Positions 27,207-39,730 of a stretch of 64,000 nt of DNA are shown piece by piece. Below the pieces are notes generated by a model. The model was not told where the DNA came from. It made no database searches and was given only the letters and a program-made list of their open reading frames with translations. The position numbers and the translations under genes are program-made. Positions within the stretch are counted from its first letter, which is position 1; every line of letters begins with the position of its first letter. Origin of the DNA: Sapria himalayana (Eukaryota; Streptophyta; Magnoliopsida; Malpighiales; Rafflesiaceae); assembly GCA_029783825.1 (NCBI GenBank), contig JAREIK010017923.1, forward strand, positions 1 through 64,000. Direction: 5' to 3'.

Positions 27207-30200
27207 CTACATATATAAATATAAGTATAACTATGTGTAACTATATGTTTTACAACATGTAACTATATTTATAATTACATGTATAATAACATACAACAAT
27301 ATGTTTAACTATATGTGTATAACTATATATATATATATTCGTATAACTATATAACACTCTATATAATTAAATATAACTATATTTGTAACTATGTATACAT
27401 ATATATAAATCTATATATTTATTTATTACTTTGTATATTTATGTATAACTGTGTATGAATATAGCTATATATACTATATGTATAATAACATATAACTATA
27501 AATAATTGTATCTTTTTATATGTATAACTATAATTCTTTATACATAACTATATTTAAATATATAATTTACAACTTATATTTAATATACATTTGTATATAT
27601 TTGTATATAAAAATGTATTTTACTATATCTATACCTTTACATAACTATATGTATAAATATATAAAATTAAATGAAAAAATTTATATACCTACATGTATAA
27701 ATCTAAGTATTACAATATGTGTAACTATATGTACAACCACATGTAACTATATTTATAATTACTTTTATAACAACATACGACATTATGTTTAACTATATAT
27801 GTATAACTATATAAAAATATTTGTTTAACTATATAATACTTTATATAATTAAATATAAATATATTTGTAAATATGTATACATATATAAAATTATATAAAA
27901 ATATATATACCTATATGTATAAATAGAAGTATAACTATATGTGTAATTATATGTATAACCACATGTAACAATATTTATAAGTACATGTATAATAACATAT
28001 AACATTATGTTTAACTATATGTGTATAATTATATATAAATATTTGTATAACTATATATAAATATTTGTATAACTATATAAAACAATATATAATTTAATAT
28101 AAATATATTTGTAACAATGTATACATTTATGTAAATCTATATATTTATTTATAACTTTATATATTTGTGTATAACTATTTGTATGAATATATTTATATAT
28201 AACTATATGTTTAACATTATAAAAATATTTATGGCTATATATACTATATCTATAATAACATATAACTATAAATAATTGTATCTTATTATATGTATAACTA
28301 TAAAATCATTATGCATAACTATATTTAAATATATAATTTACAACTTATATTTAATATACATTTGTATATATTAGTTTATAAAAATATATTTTACTATATC
28401 TATACCTATACATAACTATATGTATAAATATATAAAATTATATCAATAAATATATATACCTACATGTATAAATCTAAGTATAACAATATGTGTAACTATA
28501 TGTACAACCATATGTAACTATATTTATAATTACTTTTATAACAACATACGACATTATGTTTAACTATATATGTATAACTATTAAAAAATATTTGTTAAAC
28601 TATATAATACTTTATATAATTAAATATAACTATATTTGTAAATATGTATACATATATAAAATTATATAAAAAATATATATACCTATATGTATAAATATAA
28701 GTATAACTATATGTGTAACTATATGTATAACCACATGTAACAATATTTATAAGTACATGTATAATAACAAATACCATTATGTTTAACTATATGTGTATAA
28801 TTATATATAAATATTTCTATAACTATATATAAATATATGAATAACTATATAAAATAATATATAATTTAATATAAATATATTTGTAACAATGTATACATAT
28901 ATGTAAATCTATATATTTATTTATAACTTTATATATTTATGGATAACTATTTGTATGAATATATTTATATATAACTATATGTTTAACATTATAAATTTAT
29001 TGCTATATATACTATATCAATAATAACATATAACTATAAATAATTGTATCTTATTATTTGTATAACTATAAAATCATTATACATAACTATATTTAAATAT
29101 ATAATTTACAACTTATATTTAATATACATTTGTATATATTAGTTTATAAAAATATATTTTACTAAATTTATACCTATGCATAACAATATATATAAATATA
29201 TAAAATTATATCAATAAATATATATACCTACATGTATAAATCTAAGTATAACAATATGTGTAACTATATGTACAACCACATGTAACTATATTTATAATTA
29301 CTTTTATAACAACATACAACTTTTTGTTTAATTAAATGAGTATAACTATATAAAAATATTTGTTTAACTATATAATACTTTATATAATAAAATATAACAT
29401 CTTTGTAATGTGTATACATTTATAAAATTATATAAAAAAATATATACCTATATGTATAAATATAAGTATAACTATATGTGTAACTATATGTATAACCACA
29501 TGTAATAATATTTATAATTACATGTATAATAACATATAACATTATGTTTAACTATATGTGTATAATTATATATAAATATTTGTATAACTATATATAAATA
29601 TTTGTATAACTATATAAAACAATATATAATTTAATATAAATATATTTGTAACAATGTATACATATATGTAAATCTATATATTTATTTATAACTTTATATA
29701 TTTATGTATAACTATTTGTATGAATATATTTATATATAACTATATGTTTAACATTATAAAAATATCTATGGCTATATGTACTATATCTATAATAACATAT
29801 AACTATAAATAATTGTATCTTATTAAATGTATAACTATAAAATCATTATACATAACTATATTTAAATATATAATTTACAACTTATATTAATATACATTTG
29901 TATATATTAGTTTATAAAAATATATTTTACTATATCTATACCTATACATAACTATATGTATAAATATATAAAATTATATGAATAAATATATATACCTACA
30001 TGTATAAATTGAAGTATAACTATATGTGTAACTATATGTATAACCACATGTAACTATATTTATAATTACATGTATAACAACATACAACTTTTTGTTTAAT
30101 TATATCAGTATAACTATATATAAATATTTCTAAAACTAAATAAAACTTTAAATAATTAAATATAACTATATTTTTAACTATTTATATAAATTTGTATACA

Positions 30201-30910
30201 TATATGTAAATCTACATATTTGTTTCTAACTTTGTATATTTTATGTATATCTAAATATAACTACTCGTAGGAATATATATATATATATATATATATAACT
30301 AAATGTTTAATGATATATAATTTTTTATAACTATATATATTATATGTATAATAACATATAACTATAATTAATTATATATTACTATATGTATAACTATAAA
30401 AACTTTATACATAACTATATTTAAAAATACAATTAACAACATATTTTTAATATAGATTTTTATATATTAATATAAAAAATGTATTTTAGTATATCCATAC
30501 CTATACATTACTATATGTATAAATATATGAAATTATATGAAAAAATAAATATACATACATGTATAAATATAAGTTTAACTATACGTGTAACTATATATAT
30601 AATTAAATGTAACTATATTTCTATTTATATGTATAAAAACATACAACATAATTTTTAACTATATGTGTATAACTATATATAAATATTTGTATAACTATAA
30701 AAAATTCTATATAAATAAATATAACTTTATTTTTTATTATGTATACATATGTATAGATATATGTAAATCTATATAATTGTTTATAACTTTGTATATATTT
30801 ATTTATATCTACTTATAACTACTTGTATGCATATATCTATATATAACTATATGTTTAACAATATGTAACTATTTATAACTACATTTACTATATGTATACT
30901 AACATATAAT
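26996..30910. repeat. AT-rich tandem array, ~769 bp units, inside CACTA element B
   Basis: The landmark ATAATAACATATAACTATAA recurs at 27482, 28252, 29020 and 29789, spacings of 770, 768 and 769 bases. Shorter, deleted units reach 30348 (559 bases) and about 30897. Each unit holds the same order of internal phrases (ATACATAACTATATTTAAAT, then CTATACCTATACATAACT, then GTATAACCACATGTAAC), themselves built from ATAACTATATG sub-repeats. Copies differ by scattered substitutions and small indels. No gene is present, and composition explains the short Ile/Tyr-rich frames. Confidence 0.88.
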
Positions 30911-31177
30911 TATTTATGGGATAATACTAATTTGTTGCACTAATTTGAAATTAAATGACAACTGATATAATATCAACAATATGTAAGCACATAGCATGAG
31001 AGTGTCCATTGGTTAGGCTCATATATGGTATAATACAAATAAGGGTCATACCCTTTCATAATCTCAGCCCTTGGGCCTCAGGCTCATATATGAACTTATG
31101 TATGACAAAAGATGTAATATTTGATAGGTTTAACAGAATAAATTTTTTTCTTTTATGTAATTCCTCATTCTAAAATT

Positions 31178-31297
31178 GCATTCTCTATGTGTGTCTCTCT
31201 CTCCCTCTAATTCTTTCCGTGTGACTCTCTTCCTCTTTTTCAATCTGTCACACACTCTCTCTCTTGTTATTTTCTTTCTTGCTCTCCTTTCTTGCTT

Positions 31298-31343
<46 letters not shown>

Positions 31344-31552
31344 CCTCTTTCTCTCCCTCTCTCTCCCCTTCGCCATTTTCCCCCCCTCTCCCCCTTTCTC
31401 TCTCTCCCTCTCCCTCTTCCCTTTCTCTCTCTCTCTATCTCCCCTTCTCTGCTTTTCTCTGCCATTCTCTCTGCCTCTCTTTCTCCCTTTCCCTCCCTCT
31501 CCCTCTCTCTCTTCCTCTCTCTCCCTTTATCCATTTCTTTCCCCCTCTCCCC

Positions 31553-31590
<38 letters not shown>

Positions 31591-31639
31591 TCCCTCTCCC
31601 TATCTCTCCATTTCTCTGCCCCTCTCTCTCTCCCCCACC

Positions 31640-31672
<33 letters not shown>

Positions 31673-31682
31673 CCTTCCCCCT
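31178..31682. repeat. Polypyrimidine (CT)n / CCTCTCTC tract, ~500 bp
   Basis: Strand-asymmetric C/T sequence with pure CT runs near 31296-31330 and 31556-31586. It lies about 300 bases before the TNP2 start, so it might belong to a transcribed leader. The Leu/Ser-rich (plus strand) and Arg/Glu-rich (minus strand) open frames follow from the dinucleotide repeat and are not genes. Confidence 0.9.
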
Positions 31683-31979
31683 TCAAACTTTAAATGTCTT
31701 TCTTTTTTGCTTTCCTTTCTTGTGCATTATCATATTTTGCTCCCTTTATCTAGTATTATCATGATATCTATTAATCTTTATCGTGCTAAAAATTGATTTA
31801 TCTATTCATGTAGAAACTGCAAATACATTGTCTCAATATTCACGATATTTAATTTTAAAATATTCATCTGTAAGTAATTTTAATTAATTATTAGTATATT
31901 TTGAAGTAATAGAATGATTCAATCAAAATAATGATTAAGCATTATTTTTTGTAAATAAAACAAGGAAATATTAGTTCAA

Positions 31980-33992
31980 ATCGTCAATGGATGTACATAA
32001 GGTTTATGAATGGAATTTTGAATAAAGATTTTATTAGTGGGCTTGAAACTTTAATCAATTTTGTATGTAGTCAATCGAGATGGATGGATTTAGAAAAAAT
32101 TAAGTGTCCATGTAATCATCACAAGTGTCAGAATATTCCTTTTCATGATGTAAACACTATAAGATACCATTTGGCAAAATATGGCTTTGTGCCAAATTAT
32201 GGATTTATCATGTAGAAAGTACAATGGCTCTGAACATTGACCAAAATGATGGTACTGAATCAATTGCTTGTGGTGAAGAATCATCAAACACATACCATAG
32301 AATGATAACGGAAGCTGCTGGTGCTGACTTTAAAATGAATTATGTGGATGACCCACCTACTCCTCAAGCTCAGAAATTTTATGAAATGCTTAAAACTACA
32401 AATAAAGAGTTGTGGTTTGGTTGTAAAACATATTCATAATTGTCACTTTTGGCTCGACTTATGAGCATTAAGTCAGAAAATCATTTGTCTGAGAAATTAT
32501 TTGATCAGGAGACATAACTGATGAAAGAGATTATTCCGGATAATAATTTGATCACTAACAACTTTTACAACACTAAGAAGTTACTACTAGGAATGGTTCT
32601 ACAAGTGGAAAAAATTGATTGTTGTTTCAATGGATGTACGTTATATTGGAGCGATGATAGTGATTTAATTAGTTGTAAGTGTTGTGATCATTTTTGGTTT
32701 AAAAAGGTACCTCATGTTGTAGATACGCGACAAAATTTGAAAGTTGCATTTAAGAAGATATATTATTTTTCATTATTTCCTTGATTACAGATACTATATG
32801 CATCATATTCTACAAAAAATGATTCTGTGGACAAACTATCTATCTTCAAGCACCTTGGAAGAGCATTTGGAAGAGTAATGAAAAGAGGCATGACAGATGC
32901 AGAGTACAAAGTAACATGGAGTTATGTTTTACTTAATTGTGAGCAGGTTGCATCATAAATTGAGTATATATACATAAAATGATTGCAGGTTTAATCATAA
33001 TTTAATTTTATCTTTAATAGGAATTATTAAAAATTGATAAACATAATTCTCTCTTTTTATATTTGTGTAGTATTTATGTTGAGCAGTTAAAATATAGGCA
33101 ACCAGTAATTTCCAACATTGATGTTAATTATATGCTAGAAACTGAATTTGTGAATTGGTTCAAAAAATATGTGAGAATTATTAAATTTTAAATTTTTGAA
33201 TTATTTAATTTATTAGTATCTTTTATTTGTTAATATCTTTTTTTTTACTTTATGTCACATAAAATTGATCCTTTAAATAGAGATTTAAATATTTTTATTT
33301 AGAATCTAAATAAAGGCCCAAGTAGATATGTGACAACCTATCCTGGGCATTTTGTTAATGGGTATAAATTTCATACAATTGGGCACGGTTCTTCTAAACA
33401 ATAATGAATAGTGGTATATGCATTAATGACTCATGTTATAGTGCACATGAGATTGATTATTAAGGTCAACTCAAAGAAGTTACTGAGTTGGAGTATCCTA
33501 GACTCAAAAATAACTAGGATTGTATTATTAAAGTGCGTTTGGTTTGATCCTACATGAAATATGGGCACAATGATACATTTAGATTATAAGCTAGTGGATG
33601 TTAACCATAAACGTAGATATAATCAATATGAGCTATTTATTATGGCAGTTCAAGTAGCTCAAGTATATTATTATACATATCCAAGTTTATCTCATGATAA
33701 GAATGATTGATGGGAGATTTGAAAAATCAAAGCTCGATCAAATTTTGAAGTACCAACATATCAACAAAGAAGTACAAACTTAGTTATTGCACTGGCATTC
33801 CAGGAAGATGACATAAATAATATTGAGCCTATGCATGTAGATGAAGATCCAAAAAATTTATGTGACTAAAATGATGGCCTAATAGATATTGAAGATGATG
33901 AATTTCTATCTAAAGATGAGTTTGAACTTCTATCGGAATCAGATGAAATATGAGAAGATCCTTTGAAGGATGATAGTGATGCTAATAATTAA
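31980..33992 (+). pseudogene. TNP2-type CACTA transposase, decayed, catalytic core deleted
   Basis: The N-terminus matches the transposase-associated domain of plant TNP2 proteins: RQWMYIR, then KIKCPCNHHKCQN with its Cys/His pattern, then YHLAKYGFVPNY. After a frameshift near 32200 come RMITEAAGADFKMNY, KELWFGCKTYS, then (beyond two stops near 32437 and 32515) EKIDCCFNGCTLYWSDDSD and CKCCDHFWFKK of the Transposase_21 family. Near 32825 the sequence jumps from the LQILYAS block straight to the C-terminal IFKHLGRAFGRVMKRGMTD and WSYVLLNCEQVAS blocks. It then reaches a DUF4216-like region (GPSRYVTTYPGHFVNGYKFH) and an acidic tail ending at 33992. Most of the catalytic region is therefore absent. 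With at least five stops, it cannot supply transposase. Confidence 0.85.
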
Positions 33993-34132
33993 ACTATTAT
34001 AATTTTATTATAATATTAAACTATCAAAGACTTTCTGTATTTTGTTGAAATATATCGGTGTGTTTTATTCTAAAATACATGCTTGTTCATCATATCTCTA
34101 TTATTTGTTCTATATTTTATTTTGTAGAGCAG

Positions 34133-36125
34133 ATGGTTCCTAAGGGACGTGGCCGTGGTGGACGTGGACGTGGACAGAGAAATGAATCAAATTCATCTAG
34201 TATGTTACATCATGTTGCAAAATCATTACCATCTCATACCCACCATATCCAAATTTCAACATCACAATCATCGTCTTCATTTCTATCACCATCACCATCT
34301 TTGAGACCTCTACTATCACCATTATCACATATAAGCCCACCAGCCATTATGCTTCCTTCACACACTTTTGATCTATCTTTATCTTCTACACCACATTTTA
34401 CACTGATAGTTCCCCCATTCACAAAACCAACGATATCATCAAATGCTATGCCTTCCTCCGTAGTCAATGCAAAGTTAGTAACTTAGATTGTGGATGGGAG
34501 GTAAAAGAAATATGTAAATATGACTTGAAAAAAAATTTTGAAGTTACTGTCAGTGGTTTTTTTTATATTGTTATGATTTGCTTATTTTCAATGCTATTTA
34601 TTTATTTTTACAGTTTTAATCATCTCACAAGTGTTCGATTATAATTACAAAGTCTTTCAAGAAAATAGCTGATTATAAAGCATTCTCCTGGAAGAAAGTT
34701 TCTAAATCAACAAAAGATTCTTATTTTAATGACTTTCAGGTAAATATATCAAAAAAAAAGTATTGAAAAATAATTATCTAATTACTTAACTTTTATGTTG
34801 GTTATTATTCAAGTAGTAAATAATTATGTTCTTATTGTTAATATAATTTTTTTGTGATTTTTCTATATATTGAATCAGTCCACATGGGGCACCCAAATTT
34901 GATGGAAAGATAAAGTCATTATGTGAGATCAAAGTTGCTCAATGGTATTATGATTATATCCATAAATTGAAGAATATGAAAGAAATGCTTATTTTTATAT
35001 CCGAGGACGACTGGCCCGGGTGGCTTAAGTATTGCGAGGAGCCAGATGTGAAAAAAAAATCAGATATTGCCACCAAAAATCGACAAAATGAGGTAGCTGG
35101 ACTAGGTACAATAATCTGTCGATGCATAGGAGGTTCAAAGTCGAGTATTGAGCATGCTCAAGATTTGGTACAATTTTAAAATTATAAACATTTATATATT
35201 TAGTGGTCGTCCTAATAGTCCAATAAATTAAATCTCTGCATGGTTTTATTAATTTTGTTAAATTTTTTGATCATTTGTTTTTTATGACTTAATAAAAACA
35301 TATTCTATGCTGGAGAATTGGGTCGAGATCCCAATCTTTATGAGATTTTCAGGAAGATGCATGTGAAGAAAGTGGGTGGTCAGTTTGTGACAATAAGTAT
35401 TAGATGATTGCTATCAGAATTTGTTATATTAATAAAACTTTATAATACTACAGTACATTTTGGAAATTGTTTGGAATGCAAAATATTTATTTTATTTTAT
35501 GTATATCTAGAATAGAATTTTTCTCTATTTTATCTCAGGAACTAATGGAGAATGTGTGATAACTGCTCATCAACAAAGTAGTCGGTTACATGGATCTTCA
35601 ACCAATTGACTATGATCCTATTTATTTGAAGACCATAGGAGGTCGTAAGAAGAAGTGACTGTACGACATCGAATCAAAGGGAGTTACATTTTTTTGTAGC
35701 AGTCGTACTTCTAATTCATCTATCTCAGCAATGGTGGATGAGGTGGTCGAACAACTAGCAATGGAAACAAATCAATGTATTGCAGTTATGGAGACCGAAA
35801 TGAAAAAGAAGGATGAGAAGATATCTCATTTGAAAACAAATGTTATGAAATTAAAGAATAGAAGTACGAGCAGTATATTAATTTGAAGGAAGAAATGCAA
35901 GAAATGAAAGAATAGGAGGAGAAGCAGATTACTTATTTGATGGAAGAAATGTAAGAAATTAAAGAAATGAATGATGAGATGAAAGAAATTAAGAATGTAA
36001 TGCAATAATAGATGTCCTATATAGAGGCATAGTTAGTGGCATTGAAGCAATAGATAGCATTTCGAGATCCAGCTATGAAACTTCGCAGGAGAGGCTAGCA
36101 GAAATTCCCTACTAATTATGAGGAT
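34133..36125 (+). pseudogene. TNPA-like (Ptta/En/Spm, Transposase_24) gene, decayed
   Basis: The start MVPKGRGRGGRGRGQRNES at 34133 follows an AG acceptor-like site. A Ser/Pro-rich region is followed by pieces separated by probable introns: KIADYKAFSWKKVSKSTKDS (about 34667-34726), SEDDWPGWLKYCEEPDVKKK and CIGGSKSSIEHAQDLVQF (34967-35179), and ELGRDPNLYEIFRKMHVKKV (about 35312-35375). The final piece contains a long heptad-type coiled coil (MKEIKEMNDEMKEIKN-like) and ends near 36123. This order matches plant Ptta/En/Spm second-gene products, the partners of TNP2 that bind subterminal repeats. Many in-frame stops show it is dead. Homologous fragments lie in element C (53240-54166) and element A (40320-40510). 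Confidence 0.78.
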
Positions 36126-36790
36126 GATTTCGTATGAGAATTTTTTCTGAAATGTTATTGATTTTTGTCTATGTGTAGCAAAACATGATGAGATTTTTTT
36201 GTAGGTTTCAATATTTTTTATTCTGGTTTTGTTCTTTCCTTTTCCAATTAATCTAATAGTGATTCTTTGCATGACACATTATGTGAGACAAACGAAAAAA
36301 TTCTGATTCAAAGCAATCAGACATTGCCACGGTCCTTCCAATGCATGGGTTCCATATTTACCTATTTCAGCTTGATCAAAAGGAGGCTTAGCTTCTGTTA
36401 TCTTTATTATTCCTAAAACATTTTATTTTTGCATTCTCTTTCTCTCTAAACATCATTACTGGACATCTTTTAGATTTATGTTGAAGCTGTATGACTATCA
36501 AAATTTGTGTTTGTTCATGTCTATAATAACTATTTTTGTATATCTGTGAATATGTTTGTGTGTCTCCAAATTTTTTGGGTAGATTTTTAGCCTATTATAG
36601 GTATGTAAAAGCCTTGGTTGGTCCTCCATGGTATTGAAAACAACACATTAACGTCTGAAGCTGTGAGATGAACCAAAAAAAATTAATTCCATGCAAATGC
36701 AGGTTTGTTCTTGCCACTCTTATTTTGTGTAGATATGCATCGTCGCAGTTCAGATCTGCGACTACTTGTTATCGGTTATTTGTTTGTAAA
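36126..36790 (+). other. Block homologous to element C, downstream of TNPA
   Basis: Sequence here matches the reverse complement of about 52570-53250 in element C. Shared landmarks include GATTTTTGTCTATGTGTAGC, AATTCTGATTCAAAGCA, ACTGGACATCTTTTAGAT and TTTTAGCCTATTATAGGTAT. Near 36780 the match leaves 52575 of C and resumes at 47595 of C, so about 5 kb present in C is missing here. No gene is recognised in the block. Confidence 0.7.
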
Positions 36791-36810
36791 TCTAGTATGT
36801 TATGCTCCAT

Positions 36811-36876
36811 GTGCACGTTCAACTATGTTCTCTATTTGCGTGGAGTACCATGGAATAAGAACTAGAAAAGCAGACC
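36811..36876 (+). pseudogene. SmF (snRNP F) last-exon relic in element B
   Basis: The reading FNYVLYLRGVPWNKN matches the C-terminal CNNVLYLRGVPEDEE region of Sm protein F, a core subunit of spliceosomal snRNPs. A small indel after the GVP shifts the frame relative to the copy in element C, and a stop follows. The AG acceptor present in C is mutated here (GTGCAC instead of GTGCAG). All upstream exons are absent because of the internal deletion. The sequence downstream (ACCATGCTTGAGAGACCTAT) also matches C. Confidence 0.75.
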
Positions 36877-36989
36877 ATGCTTGAGAGACCTATATGCGTG
36901 TTTTTTAAGTCCTATATTATTTCCTATGTTATCTTTGATGGTATGTGTATTTACATGAAAGTATAAGTGGGCATGTCATCTATGTCTAT

Positions 36990-37320
36990 GTGATTATATA
37001 TATGTACATATAATATTATAGTATTTACGTACATATATACTTGGTATAAACATATGTATATACTAAGTATATATCTACATATATACTGAGTATATAAGTA
37101 CGTATATACCGAGTATATATGTTAGTATATACTAATTATATTTGTACATATATATTCAGTATATATGTTCGTATATACTGAGTATATTTCTACGTATATA
37201 TTCAGTATATATGTTCGTATATACTATAGTATATACGTATGTATATACTCGGTATATACATACTTTATACTGTAGTATATACATACGTATATACTAGGTA
37301 TACGTATATATTCAATCGAG
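36990..37320. repeat. Palindromic tandem repeat of TATATACTGAGTATATATGT units
   Basis: Units of about 36 bases combine GTACGTATATAC and ACTGAGTATAT, each nearly self-complementary, so the array can form many short hairpins. Similar but shorter sequence lies at 37480-37620 and, in element C, at 51560-51690. Confidence 0.8.
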
Positions 37321-37329
37321 CATCATCAC

Positions 37330-37450
37330 CCTCCCTACTTTTATTATCAGCAATGGTAGTGTTGCGGTAGTAGTGGTGGTATCAGAGGTAATGGTGGTAG
37401 CAGCGATGGTAGTAGTGGTAGCAGGAGCGGCAATAGTAGCAATGGCTACA
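37330..37450. repeat. Trinucleotide-rich GGTAGTGGTAGCA tract
   Basis: About 120 bases of GGT, AGT, GCA triplets form a degenerate triplet repeat. It would encode simple Gly/Ser or Val runs, but no start or conserved neighbour supports a gene. Confidence 0.7.
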
Positions 37451-37794
37451 AATGCAGTATATATGTGCTTATAATACTATAGTATTTTATGAACATATAT
37501 ACTGAGTATATAGATACTCAGTATATATGTGCACATAATACTACAGCTTATATGTACCTATATTGCAATAATATAAGTGCCAGTGAAATGCTAGTATATA
37601 TGTACATATATACTATAGTATTATATATTTATCAAAACATAGCTTTTTTTTATTTATTTTGCTTTGATTGAGTGGTTTAAATTTCTTACGGATATGGTAT
37701 ATTGTTCCACATACAAATCTTGTATAAGTGAAATGATTATTTACTAGACATGACGCACAGTGACTCGAACAGCTTTTTCACAGCAAAAAGTTGG

Positions 37795-37890
37795 TGATCA
37801 AATGAACATAGGGAGAGAAAGTAACGTCAGTGCCTGGATAGATTATACTTTATGCACTGTCGGTAGATACATTGATGAATAAGATGTAAT
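37795..37890 (+). pseudogene. Relic of coiled-coil gene end shared with element C
   Basis: IILYALSVDTLMNKM is read here, close to IILYALSLDTLMKNKM at the end of the open frame at 47079-47411 in element C. A stop interrupts the frame just before this block. The rest of the gene is not recognisable in element B. The function of the shared protein is unknown. Confidence 0.6.
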
Positions 37891-38574
37891 AAGATTTTGT
37901 TATTTTTTTGTTTTAATTATGTAAAATATTATATTAGAATAAGTTATTAAATGATTTTTTTTAAATTATAAATTATCATTTATAGTTTCTATTTTTATTC
38001 AATTTTATATAAAAATATTAAATTATTTAATTAAAAAATTTTAAAATAAATCAAATTCTAAAAATAGTTTTAAAATTAAAATAGATAGGTACAATTCCCT
38101 TAATTAGCAAAGGATAAATCCCTTACTAAATTAGCTTGAGAATTTTTCCTAGCTAATTTAGTTAGGGGTAACTTTATTTTAGCAAGGGATTTTTACTGTT
38201 GCTAAATTTATTTTGCTAGGGATTTTTTCCGTCACTAAATTTATTTTGCTAGGGACTTTTTCCGTCGCTAATATTTAGCAAAGAGCACTTTATTTAGGGA
38301 AAGCTTCCGTCATTATATCTGTTTAGCGACGGAAACTCTCATTTAGCTTGCTAATTTAGATAGAGAAATAATTATTTTTAGCTAGTGATTTTTTCATCAC
38401 TAAATTATTAGCTAGGGAAACTTTTCATCGCTAAATTTTTGTGACGAGCACTTTTCATCGCTAAATTTTTGGGAACAGTTCCGTCGTTAATCCGTCGCTA
38501 TGTTCTGTTTGGCGAAGGAAAATGCCCATTTGGCTAGAGAATTATCCCTTGTTATATGGCATATTCTTGTAGTG
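37891..38574 (+). repeat. Right arm and subterminal repeats of element B
   Basis: After an AT-rich stretch, motifs such as TAGCTAGGGA, TTTTCCGTCGCTAAT and CATCGCTAAATTTTT recur from about 38095 up to the terminus. They are in inverted orientation to those in the left arm. Confidence 0.85.
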
Positions 38575-39428
38575 TTTATATATATGTAACATTTTTATAA
38601 ATATTTTAAACACATTATATCATAGTTAAAAGTAAGGCATGGAAGAAGATGAGATCTGATTATTTCCATTCATGTAAAAAAGGAATCATAGACGATAAGA
38701 TTAACCAGTTAATGCAGTGCAAGCCATTGAGTGGAACAAAAGGTATTTTTTTGTTGCTTCTTTATGCATATATGGTGTGTAGCATAAATCATGCTATAAT
38801 TTGTTTCAGATTTGTTAAGTTGGGGTTTGCATTTCATATCTGGTGGGGTTATGTTGGTTTGGTGATCATGAATATGACTAGGCAAAAATATGCATGAAGA
38901 ATGCTGATTATTTAGGTTGACTTATTATTTACATAACTAAAAGGTTTGAATATGTTATTTTGGCCCATCATAAAGTAGGTAGAAATTAAAAGCTAAGACA
39001 TTAGTCTTAGCTGTTATTTTCTATGACAGCACTATTAGTGTCGCCATTACCATCTTTCTGCTACTGACTCCCTTCTTAGTCAGTCAGTGCCGCTACCCTC
39101 TTGATCACTATAATTCTACCAGCACTTATGCATCATAGTTTGTGTTTATGAGGGAAGGCATCCATAGTTTTTTTCCATTTTTAGGTGATAATATTTGAAG
39201 CTATTGCTATTGCTATATTTGTAGCAGATATGATGACATTTTTTAGTAGCTATTGTAGTTCACTTTTTCATTAACTTGTGCATGATGAACATCCTCCTCA
39301 GTTGGTTAAAGTATTATGTGATAAACTCAACTGGTGTAGAAGGGTACAACTCTTCCACTTATATGTGTTGCCTTCATGATTAGGGTGATAAAATCAACTA
39401 AGAATGATGGAACCCAAAGCAAAAATGG
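38575..39428. other. Element A resumes after B; no recognised gene
   Basis: The first bases are the TTT target duplication and the inverted copy of the left flank. A short frame from about 38649 (KKGIIDDKINQLMQCKPLS, then a GTATTT donor-like site) looks like an exon fragment, but I do not recognise it. The rest is mixed sequence without conserved frames. Confidence 0.45.
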
Positions 39429-39730
39429 CTAGTAATAGTGAATGAAATTGATCACTAAACCTTTAATGTGCGAGCCATCATGATCCTGATTTGCCATTAT
39501 CATGAGATGACCATATCTTTTTGCTTTCACACTATCATACTGCTTATGCTGTTGCAGCCCAAGAATCTTCTTGATGTTTTCAATTTTTTTGTATTTTAAC
39601 TTATACATGGATTGGCCATCCTTTGCATCAACATCAATCACTTCTTCGGAAGGAATTGAGGTTAGAAACATAGAATCCACCCGCCCTGCAAGCGAATTCA
39701 TAAAGATATACCTAATTGATGGAATCACTA
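39429..39730 (-). pseudogene. DNA topoisomerase II gene fragment captured in element A
   Basis: The minus-strand frame contains IENIKKILGLQQHKQYDSVK and KRYGHLMIMANQDHDGSHIK followed by GLVINFIHYY. These match the TOPRIM region of eukaryotic type IIA topoisomerases, including the DxD motif (QDHDGSH) that binds catalytic magnesium. The usual TDQDHDGSH reads ANQDHDGSH here. Only about 60 residues of convincing homology are present, followed by a stop where the full enzyme has over 1400 residues. The preceding stretch (GRVDSMFLTSIPSEEVIDVD) was not recognised as topoisomerase. Position inside a CACTA element beside a second unrelated gene fragment points to transposon capture. Confidence 0.8.

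Larger units (their letters stand above)
20331..38574 (+). mobile_element. Complete CACTA (En/Spm) element B, 18.2 kb, TSD TTT
   Basis: The left end is CACTACAAGAAAATAT at 20331, and the right end is ATATTCTTGTAGTG ending at 38574, giving matched inverted termini. The three bases on each side are TTT, the expected 3 bp target duplication for CACTA elements. Subterminal arrays of TAGCTA and GCGACGG motifs sit inside both ends. The interior holds, in order: an AT-rich tandem-repeat region with an ARF1 retrocopy, a decayed TNP2 transposase (31980-33992), a decayed TNPA-like gene (34133-36125), the last exon of a captured SmF gene, a palindromic repeat, and a coiled-coil gene relic. It could move only with transposase supplied from elsewhere. 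Confidence 0.88.

Noticed and set aside
31130..31796. Leu/Ser-rich plus-strand and Arg/Glu-rich minus-strand frames of up to 206 codons
   Set aside because: They are translations of the (CT)n tract; no conserved sequence is present.
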